Positions 12,101 through 27,100 of a stretch of 64,000 nt of DNA are shown here, piece after piece; within the stretch, counting starts at the first letter, position 1, and each line of letters starts with the position of its first letter. The stretch spans positions 372,001-436,000 of the forward strand of contig PQWQ01000002.1 in assembly GCA_002943765.1 (NCBI GenBank), in the 5' to 3' direction. This DNA comes from Psoroptes ovis. Taxonomy: Eukaryota > Arthropoda > Arachnida > Sarcoptiformes > Psoroptidae. A model generated the notes under the pieces. The model was not told where the DNA came from, did no database searches, and worked only from the letters and a program-made list of their open reading frames with translations. The position numbers and the translations under genes are program-made.

Positions 12101-15100
12101 TCATATTGTTGTATTTTACCGAATAAGCAAAATTTGATTTTTCCGGTTACCATGAAAATTTTCAATATTTCTTGTTTCTCGTCTTTCACAGCTTATTTGA
12201 GAAATTTTTATGAATAATAACCATGAATTTTTTTTCTTGTCGAAGCTTCCTTCATTAATTCTGGTGATTTGCCATTATCTCATATCACCCTACGAGGGAA
12301 TATAAAAATATTTCAAGTTATGGTCGGTTTATTTTTACGAATAGATGAATGAATTTCAAAGATTCAAGATCATTTCGATATTACAACCAAATATCGTATA
12401 TGAAATGATCATTTTGAACAATGATTTTCAGTCTTAGATCTTTGAATTGCTTCGAAAATATCATTATCATCATTAAGCGAGACACTAATTTTAATAATTC
12501 GATGTGTGCATATATGATTGAATATGGATATGAATATGAACATATTTTTCGCTTGTTGTTGTTGTTTTACCGAGCGTGACATCTTAGGGTACGAATATAT
12601 TTGTCAAAAAATGAATAAATGAATGATAAGAAGATGATCAAAGAATTTCAGTCATTTTTTGTCATCATTATCGTATGAATAAATTTTTCAAACAAGAATT
12701 ATATTAAATTGTCCGAAAAGTTCTGGCCGATTTTCATGAGCAACTCTATTAATTAAGCGGAATGAACTTTTCGGACAGCCTAATATTTAGATTTTTTGTT
12801 CTATTCTTGATGATATTGATTTGATACGACCAAAATAAAACATGTTCAACAAAGCGAAACACATTTTGTTCGAAAAAAAAAAAAAATACAATTTAATTTA
12901 AATCAAGAAAATTCATAATGATTTTTTTCTGTGTGTTTGCCCAAAAAGAATATCTAAGGCAATAGATCATCATCATCATCATTGATGTGATGCATGCTTC
13001 AAACAACATTGATTGTCACTAAACCATTATTCATATTGATATCTGAAGATATAAGAAGGAAAACAAAGATAACAACTTGTTGCGCATGTTATACTTGAAT
13101 TTGAATGATGATTATTTCATTCACTTTGTTGTCATCATTGTTGGCATTGAATTTTTCTTGATTTTTTCAAAAGAAGAAAATTCAATTTAACGATAATAAC
13201 AAAATACCGACGTCAATTTTTGAAAATAATAATTTTTCAAAGAAATCTAAACAATAATTCACAATCATTTCAATAATACCTTTGGTTGTATATGTTTATT
13301 CGTTTCACCTGATTTTTTTGACTGATTTAAACTCATCAAAAATTGAATTTTGAGTTTTTAAGCTTTAAAATTATTCAGCCAAACAAGGTTAACAAGACAA
13401 TGAATTTGTATTGTCAAGTAAAAATTTTTAAAAATTTTAAAATTACAAAGAATTTTATTTGTTCAATGAAGTTTGAAGAAATTCAAAGAAAAAAAAAAAT
13501 ATAAACAAGTTGGGTCATCCTAGTTTGTTTGTTGTGTGTTTGCCTACCATGACTTATAAACATGAAAATGAAGCAAATTCAAGTAAATTGATTTCTTCCT
13601 TCCTTTCAAAAATCTTCAAAAGCTGCATGCTTCGATGCTTAATCTTAATTACTTCACTGCAGCAGACATTCATTTAAACTACTGAATCAGAGAGAGTCGT
13701 AAAAAAAATTGATTTTGGTTCGTTGATTTTGGATATTTTTACTCATATAATGTAAAATGCTTAAGATGATCGTGCACGTGCGCTCATCAAAATCATATTT
13801 TGTCATTCATTTCTGTCATTTTCAAAAGGAAATTTAATAATTATCATGATCATCATTATTATGATCGTTTCATGGTTTTTGATATTTGAACAAATTGAAT
13901 CAAAGAAATTTTTGAAAAAATGAAATTTTTTCAAAAATAAAAATACAAAAAATTCAATTAAAATACCAAGATATAAGTAGGCTGCAATCTTGTATTAGAT
14001 TGTCCGGAAAGTTTTTGCCGGTTTTCATGTGGCAACTCTCTATTGATTAAGCGGGATGAACTTTTCGAACAACCTAATATATTTCAAATTCTTTTGTGCA
14101 CTAATGATGTGAATTTTTTTAAACAGAAAAAAAATCCATAAGTGAATTATGAGAATCATTTTTTTTTCTTCATTTGAAAATCACGAAATTTAAATATTAT
14201 TATTATTATTACATCAAACATAAATGATAATTGACAAGAGATGAAATGTAAAAATTCAAACAAATTCAAATAATTTGATGGACATTTTATTTTGAACAAA
14301 CTGGAAAACGTGCATTTCGTATCTTATTTCATAAAGAGAAACGAATATTTCCAAGACTATTTCATGGAAATATTTTTGCATAGGATCATTTTGTTCATAG
14401 GAATGTTCATAATTTTTTTAATGAAATTTTAAGCGAACATTCAAACATAATCATTAGTCGATTCATTTATTTATTTGTTCAATCAACGAGTGAGAATCAA
14501 CAAACGACATTGAGCATTGAATTGGAATCGCAAAGAATAGACATAGAGAATTGAATGGTCGAAAAAATTTTCATATTCAACCAAATGCAAATGAACATAA
14601 GTAAATAAAACAAACTTCCGAATCGATGATCGAAGGTTTTTTTTCGAATAATTTCATTGTATTTTGTCAAACAAACAAACAAATGAATGAATGAATAAGT
14701 ACAAATAAATGAACGATTAGTCATTCATTATTTTTTTTCATTCACATCATCATTCATTCAATCATTAGATTTACATTTTAAAATAAAATAAAATAAATAA
14801 ATAAACGAAGAGTTGAACTTTTTCAATGAAAAAAAAAAATATAAATATTAGTTTGTCCGAAAAGTTCATGTCGCTTAATCAATAGAGTTGCTCATGAAAA
14901 TTGGCCAGAACTTCCTGGACAACCTAGTAAATAAATAAATAAATTTTCATTTCAATCCATTCAATCAATCATTATTTATTCAAATTCAATTCATTCAATA
15001 TAAATTCATTGTTTGTGAAACATCTTTGTGAAATAAGATTTATTTCTCGTTTATTTTTTTTTCTTTAATGACAATGATGATGATGATGATGATAACGTTG

Positions 15101-18100
15101 ATCAACAATCACATCATCATATTGACAATATTGCATTTGTCTGTTTCACATTCAAATAAATATTATTCAAATAAATATTCATTTATTTATTTTATGCCAT
15201 TTTTCAAGTGGAACACACACACACACTCACATCGATGATGATGATGATGACAGTTGATGATAATGGTCATCATTATCGTAAATGTTTGACCAATATTTTC
15301 CATTCATTCGTTCGTCGTTTCGTCTTTTTTTTTCGATTCAAAAAACATTAAACTCTTGTCACAAATCTTCAGTCTTTTTTTTTCAATCAATCATTCAATC
15401 AATTTGATCATCATGCAAATGCAAATGTAATGTATTAGGTTGTCCGAAATGTTCACTATGCTTAATCAATAGCAGTTGCTTATGAAAATCGGCCAGAACT
15501 TTTCGGACAACCTAATATTTTCAAAAGAAAATCAAATGAAAATTAACATAACTTTCTTCTTTTTCCAAATGCATATGATGATGATGATGATGATGATGAT
15601 GATACTTAATTTTGCGATTAAATTTTTTTTTTTTTGAAAATGAAATTATCTTCGTGACTTTATATTATCATCATCATCATTTTATTGAATGATGATCATC
15701 GACGATGATGATGATTGTAATGGTACGAAGACACACCCCCCCCCGATGATGCCAACACAATTGTTGGAAATTTTAATTTCCTTTTCTCGTTTCGTTTCCA
15801 AATTGGTTCATTTGTTCGAACTGTTTATAATTGTATTTGATGTGTTTGAAACACGTCATCATTACATGTGTTTGTTCGAATTCTCGAACATTTTTAAAAT
15901 TGTATGAAAATTTTAATTTATGAACAAATAAAAATTCATTCGGTTTTTGCGTCTGAAATTGTTTGTTTCGAATTCGTTTTGATTTTGTACGATTACAGAA
16001 ACGTGAATATTTTTTCCAACAATTGAATTTTCTATCGTGAAATTTGTCGCTAATCGTGAATTGTTGCGTCCGTATTGTTTATCGTTTATCGTCTCTTGTT
16101 CGCTGTATTGTTATCGTTGCCTTGAATCGTTTATCGTGTCATTATGGAAACCGTCGCTTCAGAAACTGTCGCCCCAAATACCGCAGCTGGGGGAGATGTA
16201 ATTGAGAATCGAAATGATAACATTTATGAAAACGAATCAGCATCATCCGACGAAGAAAACCCCGAATTACAGTCAACCAGTCCAATATCTATTGTCAATA
16301 ATAATCGCAACCGTCGACAACGTAGTCAAGACACCATCAGTATTGTTCAAATCGCTTCATCAGTTCAACCGTTCCAAAGCAGCGTGGCCGAATGGCCTTC
16401 ATTCAAAATTAGAATCGAATCATTAATACTTAATCGAGATGATTTATCAGACCCTTCTAAATGTGCATTAATCTCAGGTCTCCTACGTGGAGAAGCGCGT
16501 TCATTTTGGAATAGATACGAGATCGCTGGTAAACATCTGAAACAAATTTGGAAATTGATGTCGAAAGAATACGAAAATCCGGCCAAAATTAACTTGTTCA
16601 TACAATCATCGATATTGGCAATGGCATATGTAAAAAACAAGTATGACCGAAATAATTTGGAACGTCTTGGTGCACAACTGAATGAATTTCGAAACGCGTT
16701 AAGTGGCATGGGTCAAAGGTATTTGGACAATACCTCACAGACAGTTTGGCGCATTGCAGAAAAATTGTGGCACGAAGAATCAGAATACATTTGCGCCAAT
16801 TGTGGCTCGATCGACCAATTAATTACACGTGTGCATAAATTGTATGAAGATTCAGTTGCCTATGCGCAAATGAATGAAATTAGAAGAACAAATAATCGAA
16901 ACATCAGAAACGAGCCACGAGTCGCACAACGCAACCCGAATACTGCATTCGTTCGTACCGTCGCTGCAAATCCTGTTAGAAAATGTTTTCTTTGCGATCG
17001 TCCTGGTCACATGGCAACTGTATGTAATTCATCCTTATCCGGTGATGACAAAAAACAAATTATTAGTGCTAAACGATTATGTCGAGGATGTCTTTGGCCC
17101 GGTCATTGTTACCGTGATTGCCGTAGTAAAAGTCGAATTCGTTGTTCATCATGCAATGGCCAACATCCATCGTCGCTTCATGGTGTTGAATTTAATGAAC
17201 CAGTAAGAACAATGCAATCAGAATCATCACCGGTCGATAACGTTGCTACAGCTGAAATACGTGTTGTACGTGGTCCATCTTATAAATCTGTAGGCAAATT
17301 TCGTGCGAAAATTGGAACAAAAGAATGTGAGGTCTTAATCGATTCAGGAGCCGACGTATCAATAGTCAGTGGTGATCTGGCACCAATCGAACATCGGTAT
17401 AAAGTCCAACCGGTCAAATTATGCGGATTCGACAATTCAATGTCGTGTATTGTGAACGAAATGTCAAATATTATATTATCTTATCCAGATGGAAATTTGA
17501 ATTTAGACGTATTGGTATCAGATCATATACAAAAAGGTTCAGTTATAATTGGCAAAGACTTCATGTCTCAAATGTTTCGCGAAGGACACCGAGTGTGGCA
17601 CACAATCTTTGGAGATATTGATTTGGAGACAATGAAAATTATAAATCTTGTTCGTGCACAAGAAGATGATTATGACAAGCAAGTTGTTCATTGGCATGAA
17701 AAAACCGAACCAGACGATGTAGATGACGAGCCAATTAAAATGCATATTGAAAAATTGAATAACGGTCGTTTTAAAGTTGACTTGCCATTTTTCTCATCCC
17801 AACGACCACCGAATAATTTCAATGTAGCTTTGAAATTGCTTAATCGATTACAATCGCGATTGATAGAAAAGAATATGTTTGATCGATATGAAAATGAATT
17901 ATTGCAATTTGTAAAAAACGATCATGCGGAAATAATTAATGATACTGATGGATACTTCATGCCGCATCATGAAGTCGAACGACCAGATGCGGTGACAACA
18001 AAATTGCGTATCGTACTAAACGCTTCCTTTGGTTGGAACTCATTAAATGAATTATTATGGAAAGGCGAAGTGTTGAACATGGATACCTTACCACATTTAT

Positions 18101-21100
18101 TACGCATTCGCATGTATCCGTTTCTTTGTATTGCCGATTTACAAAAAGCATTTTTACAAATCGTAATTAATGAACCTGATCGTAAATATTTGCGACTATT
18201 ATGGAAAACGCGTGATGGTCAATTAATGATTATGCAAATGAAAGTTTTACCGTTTGGAGTCATAAGCGCACCTTCGATTTTAACAAACGTAGTTCAAACA
18301 ATTTGTAATGATTTATCTGGTCCAACACGTAAAATTCTTGAAAATTCAATGTATATGGATGATGTCTTAGCCGCATCAAATTCAGATTCATTATTATTAG
18401 ATGCTATGATAGAAGCAAAGGATGCATTCCTAGCTGCTGGATTTATTATGCATAAATTCGTATCGAATTCAGTAAAAATACGTGAAACATTTGAAACAAA
18501 CACGAATGAATGTAAATTACTTGGATTATTGTGGAACGTACCCGATGATCGTATTAAATTAAATTGGAAATTACTTGATGAACGTATCGACACAAAACGA
18601 AAATTATTAAAATTTATTGGACAATTGTATGATCCACTTGGTTTGTGTGATCCAGTTAAATTATTATATCGAATGCAGTTTTCATCGTTGCAAACCATGA
18701 ATTGGGATGATGTATTGGACCAAGACACAGTATCATCCATCGAAACATTAATAACTGGCTTGAACAAATTGAATAATATCGAATTTATCAGATTTATACC
18801 GAATAAGAACATTATTAAATGTTTTGTTGATGCATGTGAAAGCGGTTATGGTTTTTCAATATATTTAGATAACGATTTAATTTTTGGTAAAGCTAAAATT
18901 GCACCGAAACAGAAAACTATTGTCGACTTGGAATTGTTATCACTCCACGAAGGAGTTAAAGCTTTATCACGTATTGTTAAAATGTTGAAATTCGAAGGCG
19001 AAATTAATGTTTATACAGATTCAAAAATTAATTCAGACCGATTGAAATTATCACCCAATGGTTTTCCTATTACTATTGCACGTCGTCTATTATCTATTTT
19101 AATGATTGGTGCAGAACATGAAATAAAATTCCATCACATCACTGGAAAATACAATCCAGCCGATTTGTATTCTCGTGGCTGTCGAATAGATCGTTTTATT
19201 AAACTTGAACCTTGGAAAATCGATCCAAATAAAATATCGTCGAATTGCTCTCAACCAATCGTAACAAAGCTGGTATGCACGATCAAAGAAACTATGATTC
19301 CTGATCAAACGTTTCGTAATTGGATGGAATATTGTAAATCGATTAAAAGTATGACAAAATGGATTAACCGATGTCTTAATTGGTTTGAAGTTGCTACCAA
19401 ACGCGAACGAAGATTCAACGCGTTATATGCGGTTTATTATATATATCAAAAAAGTGAACAAATACGACCAAATGGTTTGATTGAAGAAAATGGTCTCCTA
19501 CGTTTCATGTCCCGTGATCTGGAAAACCAACCTGTTTGGATACCGAAAAATACGGGCTTGGCAAAAGAATTATTATTCGAAGCTCATCGAAAAGCTTTAC
19601 ATCGTGGCGTTCACATGTCATTGGCCCTAATCCCAAGCGACATTCGAATATCTAACGCAAATCGAATGATGCGTAAATTAATCGCTGATTGTATTTTGTG
19701 TCGCAGAATCCGCGGAAAACTAATCAACCAACCGTTTGGGCCTTTGCACGAGGTGCAAAAGATATTCATGAAGCCCTTTCAATGTATAATGACGGACGTT
19801 TTTGGTCCTTTAAATTTATATAATGGCAAGAAATGCTACGGTATCGTGATTGTTTGTCGAACAACAAAAGCCATCAAATTAGGAATATTGAAAGATTTAT
19901 CTGAAACAGCAATGATTGAAACTCTGATGTCCATATGGAGACAAGTTGGTTTGCCGAACATGATATGGTCCGATAACGGCACCAACTACATGGCAGCGAA
20001 AGAAAAATTGAATCAATTATTCTTAGCCGGAAAAATATCCCGAATAGAATGGAACACATCAACGCCAGGTGCACCTTGGATGAACGGAGCGCCAGAACGT
20101 ATGATTCGATTGATTAAAGAATGTCTTTCGATGTTGTCAAAGAAGGCACGATCTCTCTATGAATTGAAACAAAATTTTGAATACGTTGAATATATTATAA
20201 ACCAACGACCTATTATTCAAACAGATGGTCGATGTATATCCGCTTTTGAATTATGTAACGGGCGTTCAATGAATCTTCAATCGAATGATGCTATAGATAA
20301 TCCCATGGAATTGATCGAACAACGAACAAACTATGTCAAAAATGTAATGAAACTTTGGATTTCGCAGTATCTGTGTCAATTGGCAAAAATAAAAAATGAG
20401 ACATCGACAGAAATACAAGTAGGTGACTGGGTGCTGGTTCCCGGTGTTATGAGTAAAAGATCCAAGTGGCCGTTAGGTCAAATCGAAGAAACAGTCGTAG
20501 GTTCAGATGGTGTTTGTCGAACCGTCAAACTACACGTGAATGGAAAAACGTTATGGCGTCCCACCAATGGACTCGTATGGATAACCCGGGGGGAGAATTG
20601 TAATGGTACGAAGACACACCCCCCCCCCGATGATGCCAACACAATTGTTGGAAATTTTAATTTCCTTTTCTCGTTTCGTTTCCAAATTGGTTCATTTGTT
20701 CGAACTGTTTATAATTGTATTTGATGTGTTTGAAACACGTCATCATTACATGTGTTTGTTCGAATTCTCGAACATTTTTAAAATTGTATGAAAATTTTAA
20801 TTTATGAACAAATAAAAATTCATTCGGTTTTTGCGTCTGAAATTGTTTGTTTCGAATTCGTTTTGATTTTGTACGATTACAGATGATGATGATACTTATC
20901 GATATTTCGAAATTGAAATTTTTCATTTGTTTATCATTCAATGATTGATTCAATTTGAATTTCAATCAATATTTATTTTGATCCATAACAGAATATTTCA
21001 TTTGATTTATTTCATTTTTCGAATTGAAAACAATTTTTTCCAATCACTATGGTCCATAACACGGTAGTTTTACTGATTTTGTATTGATTGAATGGCTTTT

Positions 21101-24100
21101 TTTTTTGTTTTTCCTCTTCATTCGAACAGATGTTTCATGTTTCTTCATGTTTCATTGAATCTTAGCAAAGTCTTAAGTTTCGTCTTTAAGATTAAAATCA
21201 ACAACAACAGACCACCACCATCATCATCATTTATGCCATTCTAGGCACGAGTTTTATTTTATTTTATTTTACTTTTTTCTTCTAAGTTTTCAACATATTT
21301 TTTACTCGCGTAACTAAGGTTACCTTTGACCAACGGACCTGTTTCGTTTGCAAGTTTATGTTTGTTTGTGTCTATGAGATATGATAAACACGACAGATGT
21401 TCATCGATACAAAATGCATGTGCTTGTGTGTGCGTTCCAATGACTGACAATGTACTGATAGTCGTCACACACACACAGAGAGAGCGATTTTCTGTTCCAC
21501 TATTTTGGACACAGGCAACAAAAAACAATGATCACGTAGCCTGAAGACTTATTTTTCTCATTTTTACACACAAAACGCTTATATTGTTTCACATCTGTCG
21601 GTCAAAAACTAAACATATTTGTACAGGAATTAACCTAAGCACCGGACGTTTATGACCTGTTGTTGTTTCTGGTGTTTTTTTCTGGTTATGGTTATAATTT
21701 CAATTATTTAAGATGAAAATCTAAGAAAAAAATTGATTTTTCTTGAAATTTTTCATTTTTCAAAAAGAATTAAGATTTTGCTCGAAAATTTCGAAAACTG
21801 ATAGGAGTAGGAGTAAAATAAATCATTGTTGACAATTCAACAATTCTGATCAACAAAATGTTGTTGAACAGATGCATTGAATGCTGTGAGAAAAAAACAA
21901 AAATGCATGGGTCAACAATTCCCAATAGTAAAATATTCTATGATTTGTTTTCGTCATTTTTTTTCAAAATAAAACTAAATCCATTGATGCAAACAGCTGC
22001 ACGTGTATCGCGAAAAGCATGAGAGCACATACACATTGAACAATATGGAATGAATTAAAAATGAATCTAAAAATGAATGAATTTCACAACGAATAAAATT
22101 CAATTCTCATAATCAAGAATTATTGTTATTATTTGATTTCGAACATTATTAACATCTGTCTGTCATAAGCTTAAATATCGAGAATTATTCTTTTATTTTT
22201 TTTCGACATGAAATTCAATGAAATTTTGTAAAATTCAGAGCAAACAAATGAATTTACAGCAGTCCAGGTGATGTTCGAGAGATAGAGCTTGTCCAAGAGA
22301 TACAAAGTTGTTTTTATTTTGAATTTTCGTTTTTATTACCATCATTTATGATGTTTAGATTTGTTATTTATTTTAAAAATTAAGAAAATAAAATAAAACA
22401 AAATATAAATCTAATAATCTAAATCTTACAAACAACAAATGTCTGAACAATTTTCTTAAAATGAATTGAATTATCAATAAAAATAAATTGTTTATTGTTT
22501 TTCTTTGAACCTTTTAAAATGGACTAATAATTATTTTCTTTTTATATTTCTATTTTTTTTCAAAAAATAAATCATCAAATATTTAATGGAAATTCAAAAT
22601 AAATGAAATGACTGGAAATATTCTCCCACACACAACAATCATCAACGAAAAAAAATGAATTTTCAAAAAAATAAAATAAAATAAAGGTGATCTAATACAA
22701 TTAGATTTTCATAATGTTTATATACGTCGTGGTAGTAATGCTACGATTGCTTGTGAGCCAGCATCTCGTGCAACAAAAATCTACAATATACAATGGTTCA
22801 AAGATGAACGAAAAGTTGTTGAGGTAAGTTGATTTTCTTTGAAATATTTTTTCTGACCATTTTCTTTTCCCTAAATCCATTTGAATATGAATTCTCAAAA
22901 CATATGGAAAAATACAAGCAATTCAAGCAAAGACAACGTTATTATCTATGGAAAAATATTAAAATAATTTCGTGTAAATTATTTTCCATTGTTTTTTTGG
23001 CACTATTCATTTCAAAAAAATAAAAGCCCAAGACCTGAGAAAATATTTTAGAAAATTGAATATTAAAAAAAATTCATTTAAATATGTTTGCTTGTTCATT
23101 TATATAGTCAAATGATTCATAATCACGATTTTTTTTCTGTTTTCAACTTGGTCAATTTGAAAATGATCAAAGATCGATTAATAAATGATCGTTTTCAATT
23201 TTTACTTTGACCATTCAAACTAAATCCAAGTTGAAAAACAGAAAAAAAAATTGAATAAATGCTAATTCAATTTGAAATTCAAACTGAGAAAAATAAAATT
23301 TTGAACTGAAATTGCTTCGTGGACAAGAAAAAATCAACAAATTCAAATTAACATTGGAATAATTTTCAATTTTTCAAAAAAAAGAAAAAAAGAAAAAACT
23401 TGCTAAATCAATTATGATCAATTATTTCTATTTATTAGGCTGTCCGAAAAGTTTATTCCGCTCAATCACTAGAGTTGCTTATGAAAATCGGCCAGAAATT
23501 TCCGGACTACCTTATTCAAAAATGAAATGAAATGATAATTCATTTAGACAGAAAAAATCATCTCAGAAGTGTTTGTACTGGCCATCAATTTCAAGACGAA
23601 ATTGGGCAATTATCTTTAATTTTTCAGTTTGAATAAAATTCATCTGAAATTTTAAAAAAAGTGAAATTGAAATTATCGGTTGAAAATTATTATTTCTGTT
23701 TTTCAAAAATGAAATTATTTTTCATTTCAAAAATAAATTCAGAGATAATGGGATAGGTTATAAATGCTCGTGTTGAAGAAATCGTTTAGAATCATCATAT
23801 TTTTCTCTTATATTACCACCAAAATATGCGTTTGAATATCATAATTCATAGACAATTAAATTTTTTTCTTTGAAAATTTGCTTTTTGCTCAAAATTGTGC
23901 AATTATTTTCTCATCAAATTCATGAAAACAATTTCATATCAAACAATCATATTCATATTTTTCATATTTTCTTTACTTTTCTTCACCTGTAATTTTCAAA
24001 TCCTTTATTTTCATTCTATTCTTTCATCAACCATTTTTTTTTTTTTGAATAACCAGATTGAAAATCAACGTATCATCAATTGGCAAGTTGGTGATCATGT

Positions 24101-27100
24101 ATCGTTTGTACCGGAAACTGGTGCACTATTATTACGATCAGTATCGTTTCGTGATTCAGGTGATTATGTTTGTTTAGTGAATGGTAAACGTGAAAATGGT
24201 CAAGTTCGTTTGTTGGTTCAAGGTAAGATGATGATGATGATGTTTATTTGTGAATTATTTTTTTCATTCATTTTGTTTTCCTCTTAAATTTTTATCATTA
24301 AACACTGAAACCTTTCTCACAAAAATTAAAATTATTATTATTTTCTAATGAAATTACTGAGAGGAAAAGAAAAAATTTGATAAAATTTATTGCAGTGTAA
24401 AATAAACAAACAAACAAACACTGTTGGACAGGTGGAAATCTTGAAAAAAAAAACAAAAATTATTAATTGTAATAAAAAGTGTACAAGAAAACATATAAAT
24501 TTAATAAATCTTTCAACAACAAGTTTTTTCGTTTTGAACAAATTTCTTCATCATTGATCTATGACCAGTCAGGTAGTCACTTGTCACAATATTTTTTGAA
24601 AAAAAAAAATTTACATTTTTTTTCCCTCGAAACAATTTATTTCGGTAAAGGTGGTCATCACTATTCATTTGTTATTATTTTTCTGATTTTTTGTTTCTTT
24701 CTACTGAAATTTGACCTGTTGAATCATTTGAAATTTATTCATTTCACTCCGGTTTCGGAGAAATAAGAAAAAATATTGATTCATTTATTTATGTTCTTAT
24801 AAGTTTGAGCACAATTAATTCTTGAAAAATTATAACAAGTCCAAAATAATCGATAAATTATCATAAAAGAAGAAGACTTGATTTTTTTTTGGAAAAAGAA
24901 TTTATTACACATTCATCGTTTACTCAAAGTTTTTCTACTTATATTCAATTGTCAATGAACATTAGAAATTGCTAAAAACAACAAAATATTTATCATTATT
25001 TGACAGTTCATAAATCCTTAAATAAATTGAAATTTTGTTTGTTTTATTTCTATTTATTTATTTGTTTTATTTGTTTATTTTGCTAGAAAAACAACAATAA
25101 CAATTTATTTTATTATCTTTTTACACTGAATCACTAGTCTTTGATAGATTTATAATAAATAAATATCGTCAGAGAGAGCAATAGCAATAATAATAATAAT
25201 AATAATAATCGATTGATTAGTTTTCGATTTATTATTATGACCATTTTCAAATTTATTATTATTATACAATGATTTTATGATTTTTTTACATATTTTTTCA
25301 TCCCCCCATTCAAAATATACATTATGGGTAGGTGTAATTGATCACGATCTTTTAGACATTTTTTCTTCGATCCAATTTTCGCTTTTTTCGAGTGATGAAA
25401 TTTCTTTTCTGATCGTTTCTTTGGTCATAATTCAATAGTAATCATCATCATTGAAACACTGCTAACCACTCGATCGAGAGACAGATCTAGATTTTTCATT
25501 TTTTGAGCTCATTTATTCATTTATATTCATCGACGTTAATTTTCGACGAAAAATCTTTGTTCATCTTCATCTATTTCTCCAAAATCATAAATTATCATTT
25601 ATTTAAAAAATAAAACAAAAACAAACAAACAAACAAGCAACAAGTGAACCAATTTTTGAAAGTCAATAGTGAAAGCTATGTGTAAACAATGCTACAATAC
25701 AAATAATAATAATAATAATGATGATTTCACTTTATAATTAAATTTATTGATGTGTGGTTTTGTTTTTTCTCAGTCTGTGTATTCGTTTTCGTAATATATT
25801 TCAAAATGAAAAATCATTCATCTTTCGAGGAATTTTTCCATTAGATTGTCCGAAAAGTTCTGGCCGATTTTCATTAGCAACTCTATCGATTAAGCGGAAT
25901 GAACTTTTCAGACAACCTAATATTTTTCAAAAATCAATTCAATCGCAAACATCATTTGTTACACATATTCTTACATTCATAAATCAATCGATTCATTTTT
26001 TGTTTTTCTCAAATGATTCTCGATTCAACCATTCATTTCACATCATTTGGGATGCAATGAAACAGAAAAATAAAGCAAATAATTGACCAATAACCATAAT
26101 ATTTGGTGGGTTTTATGGCCGGAATTAGTAGAATTCATAAAATTTATTAGATTTTTCATTGACGAATCGATAGAAAAACTAACAATTATCAGTGAAAAAA
26201 AGAATAAATAAACAAATAAATAAATAAATGAATCAATACAATACAATATAATTAACTCTTTGATTATATGCATCGAAAATTAAGGTGGTAAATGATGTTC
26301 AATGGAATTTTTTACTATATTTAAGCCATTCATTAATAATTATCTTTATTCATATTGATTCTTACATTCACAACGGATGAATGAATCGACAGAAAAATGG
26401 AAAATTCGTCCATTTACCATTGATTATTCAAAGAACATTGAAAATGTGTATTGACAACCATAAATAATAAATATTATCATTACTTACCATGATTAGCAGA
26501 AAATTATGATGATGATGAAGAATGAATGAAAAAATGCGAGAAAAATGAAAAAATATTCGTGATTTAAATTAAATTGTAAATGATAAAAATATGAATGAAT
26601 GAATGGACGAATGAATTGACCTCAAATTCAATAAATAATAATAATAATTGTTTTCTTTTTTGAAATTCAAAAATGACCAAGCAGAAAAAATGATTATTCA
26701 TTTCATTTCATTTCATTCATTCATTCATTGAATTCATTTTCACCTACAAATTAAAGCAAATAATTGACTTATTGACTTGAATTGACTTAAAACAAATGAA
26801 AAATCAAATAAATCATAAATTTTTTTATGTTTTTCAGCTTCATTCATTCATTATTGTTGAAACAATAATTGATTAATTAATGTTCAATAATTTCGAGTTT
26901 TATCACTTTTAGACTTTTCAAAATTTTATCCATGAATAATTTTTACTTAAAATAAAATGCTTCAACAAATCTCAGATTCATAATTCAAAAACACCATATT
27001 TTTTTTTGGTCGATAAAATGGTTAATCAGATTTTAATATTGGAAAAAAAAAAATAATAGAAAAGTTCAATTTAAATAAAAAAAATATTAGGTTGTTGTCC

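Larger units (their letters stand above)
6131..15715 (+). other. Intron 1, part before the retrotransposon
   Basis: Non-coding AT-rich intron sequence following the GTAAGT donor. It contains MITE copies at 12704, 13995, 14848 and 15435, a CAA tract near 9917-9936 and GAT/ATC runs. No Ig or FN3 exon was recognised here on either strand. Confidence 0.6.
15716..20881 (+). mobile_element. Complete BEL/Pao LTR retrotransposon
   Basis: A 5.17-kb element with two LTRs, a leader, a single gag-pol frame and a polypurine tract. The domain order protease, reverse transcriptase, RNase H, integrase with no env identifies a BEL/Pao-type element. It sits in intron 1 of the phosphatase gene in the same orientation. 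The insertion is inside a GAT repeat; GATGA occurs at 15710-15714 and 20882-20886, which fits a 5-bp target duplication, although the repeat makes the exact boundary ambiguous by one base. One LTR difference and an unbroken frame indicate a recent, possibly still active copy. Confidence 0.93.
22824..24056 (+). other. Intron 2
   Basis: 1.2-kb intron between the two Ig exons. It contains an imperfect foldback (23127-23250) and a degenerate MITE (23435-23514). It ends in a T-rich tract and AACCAG. Confidence 0.75.

Noticed and set aside
18294..18812. Minus-strand frame of 172 codons within the retrotransposon
   Set aside because: Shadow of the reverse transcriptase coding frame.
20599..20881. 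A separate envelope or accessory gene in the retrotransposon
   Set aside because: The only frames after integrase are the polyprotein end and an overlapping LTR frame; no membrane or env-like region exists.
23922..24056. Signal-peptide-like open frame running into exon 3
   Set aside because: An ATG at 23922 starts a hydrophobic frame joined to exon 3, but it would begin in the middle of an Ig domain, and T-rich acceptor tracts encode Phe/Leu/Ile by default. It is a useful warning for the similar but longer case before exon 7.
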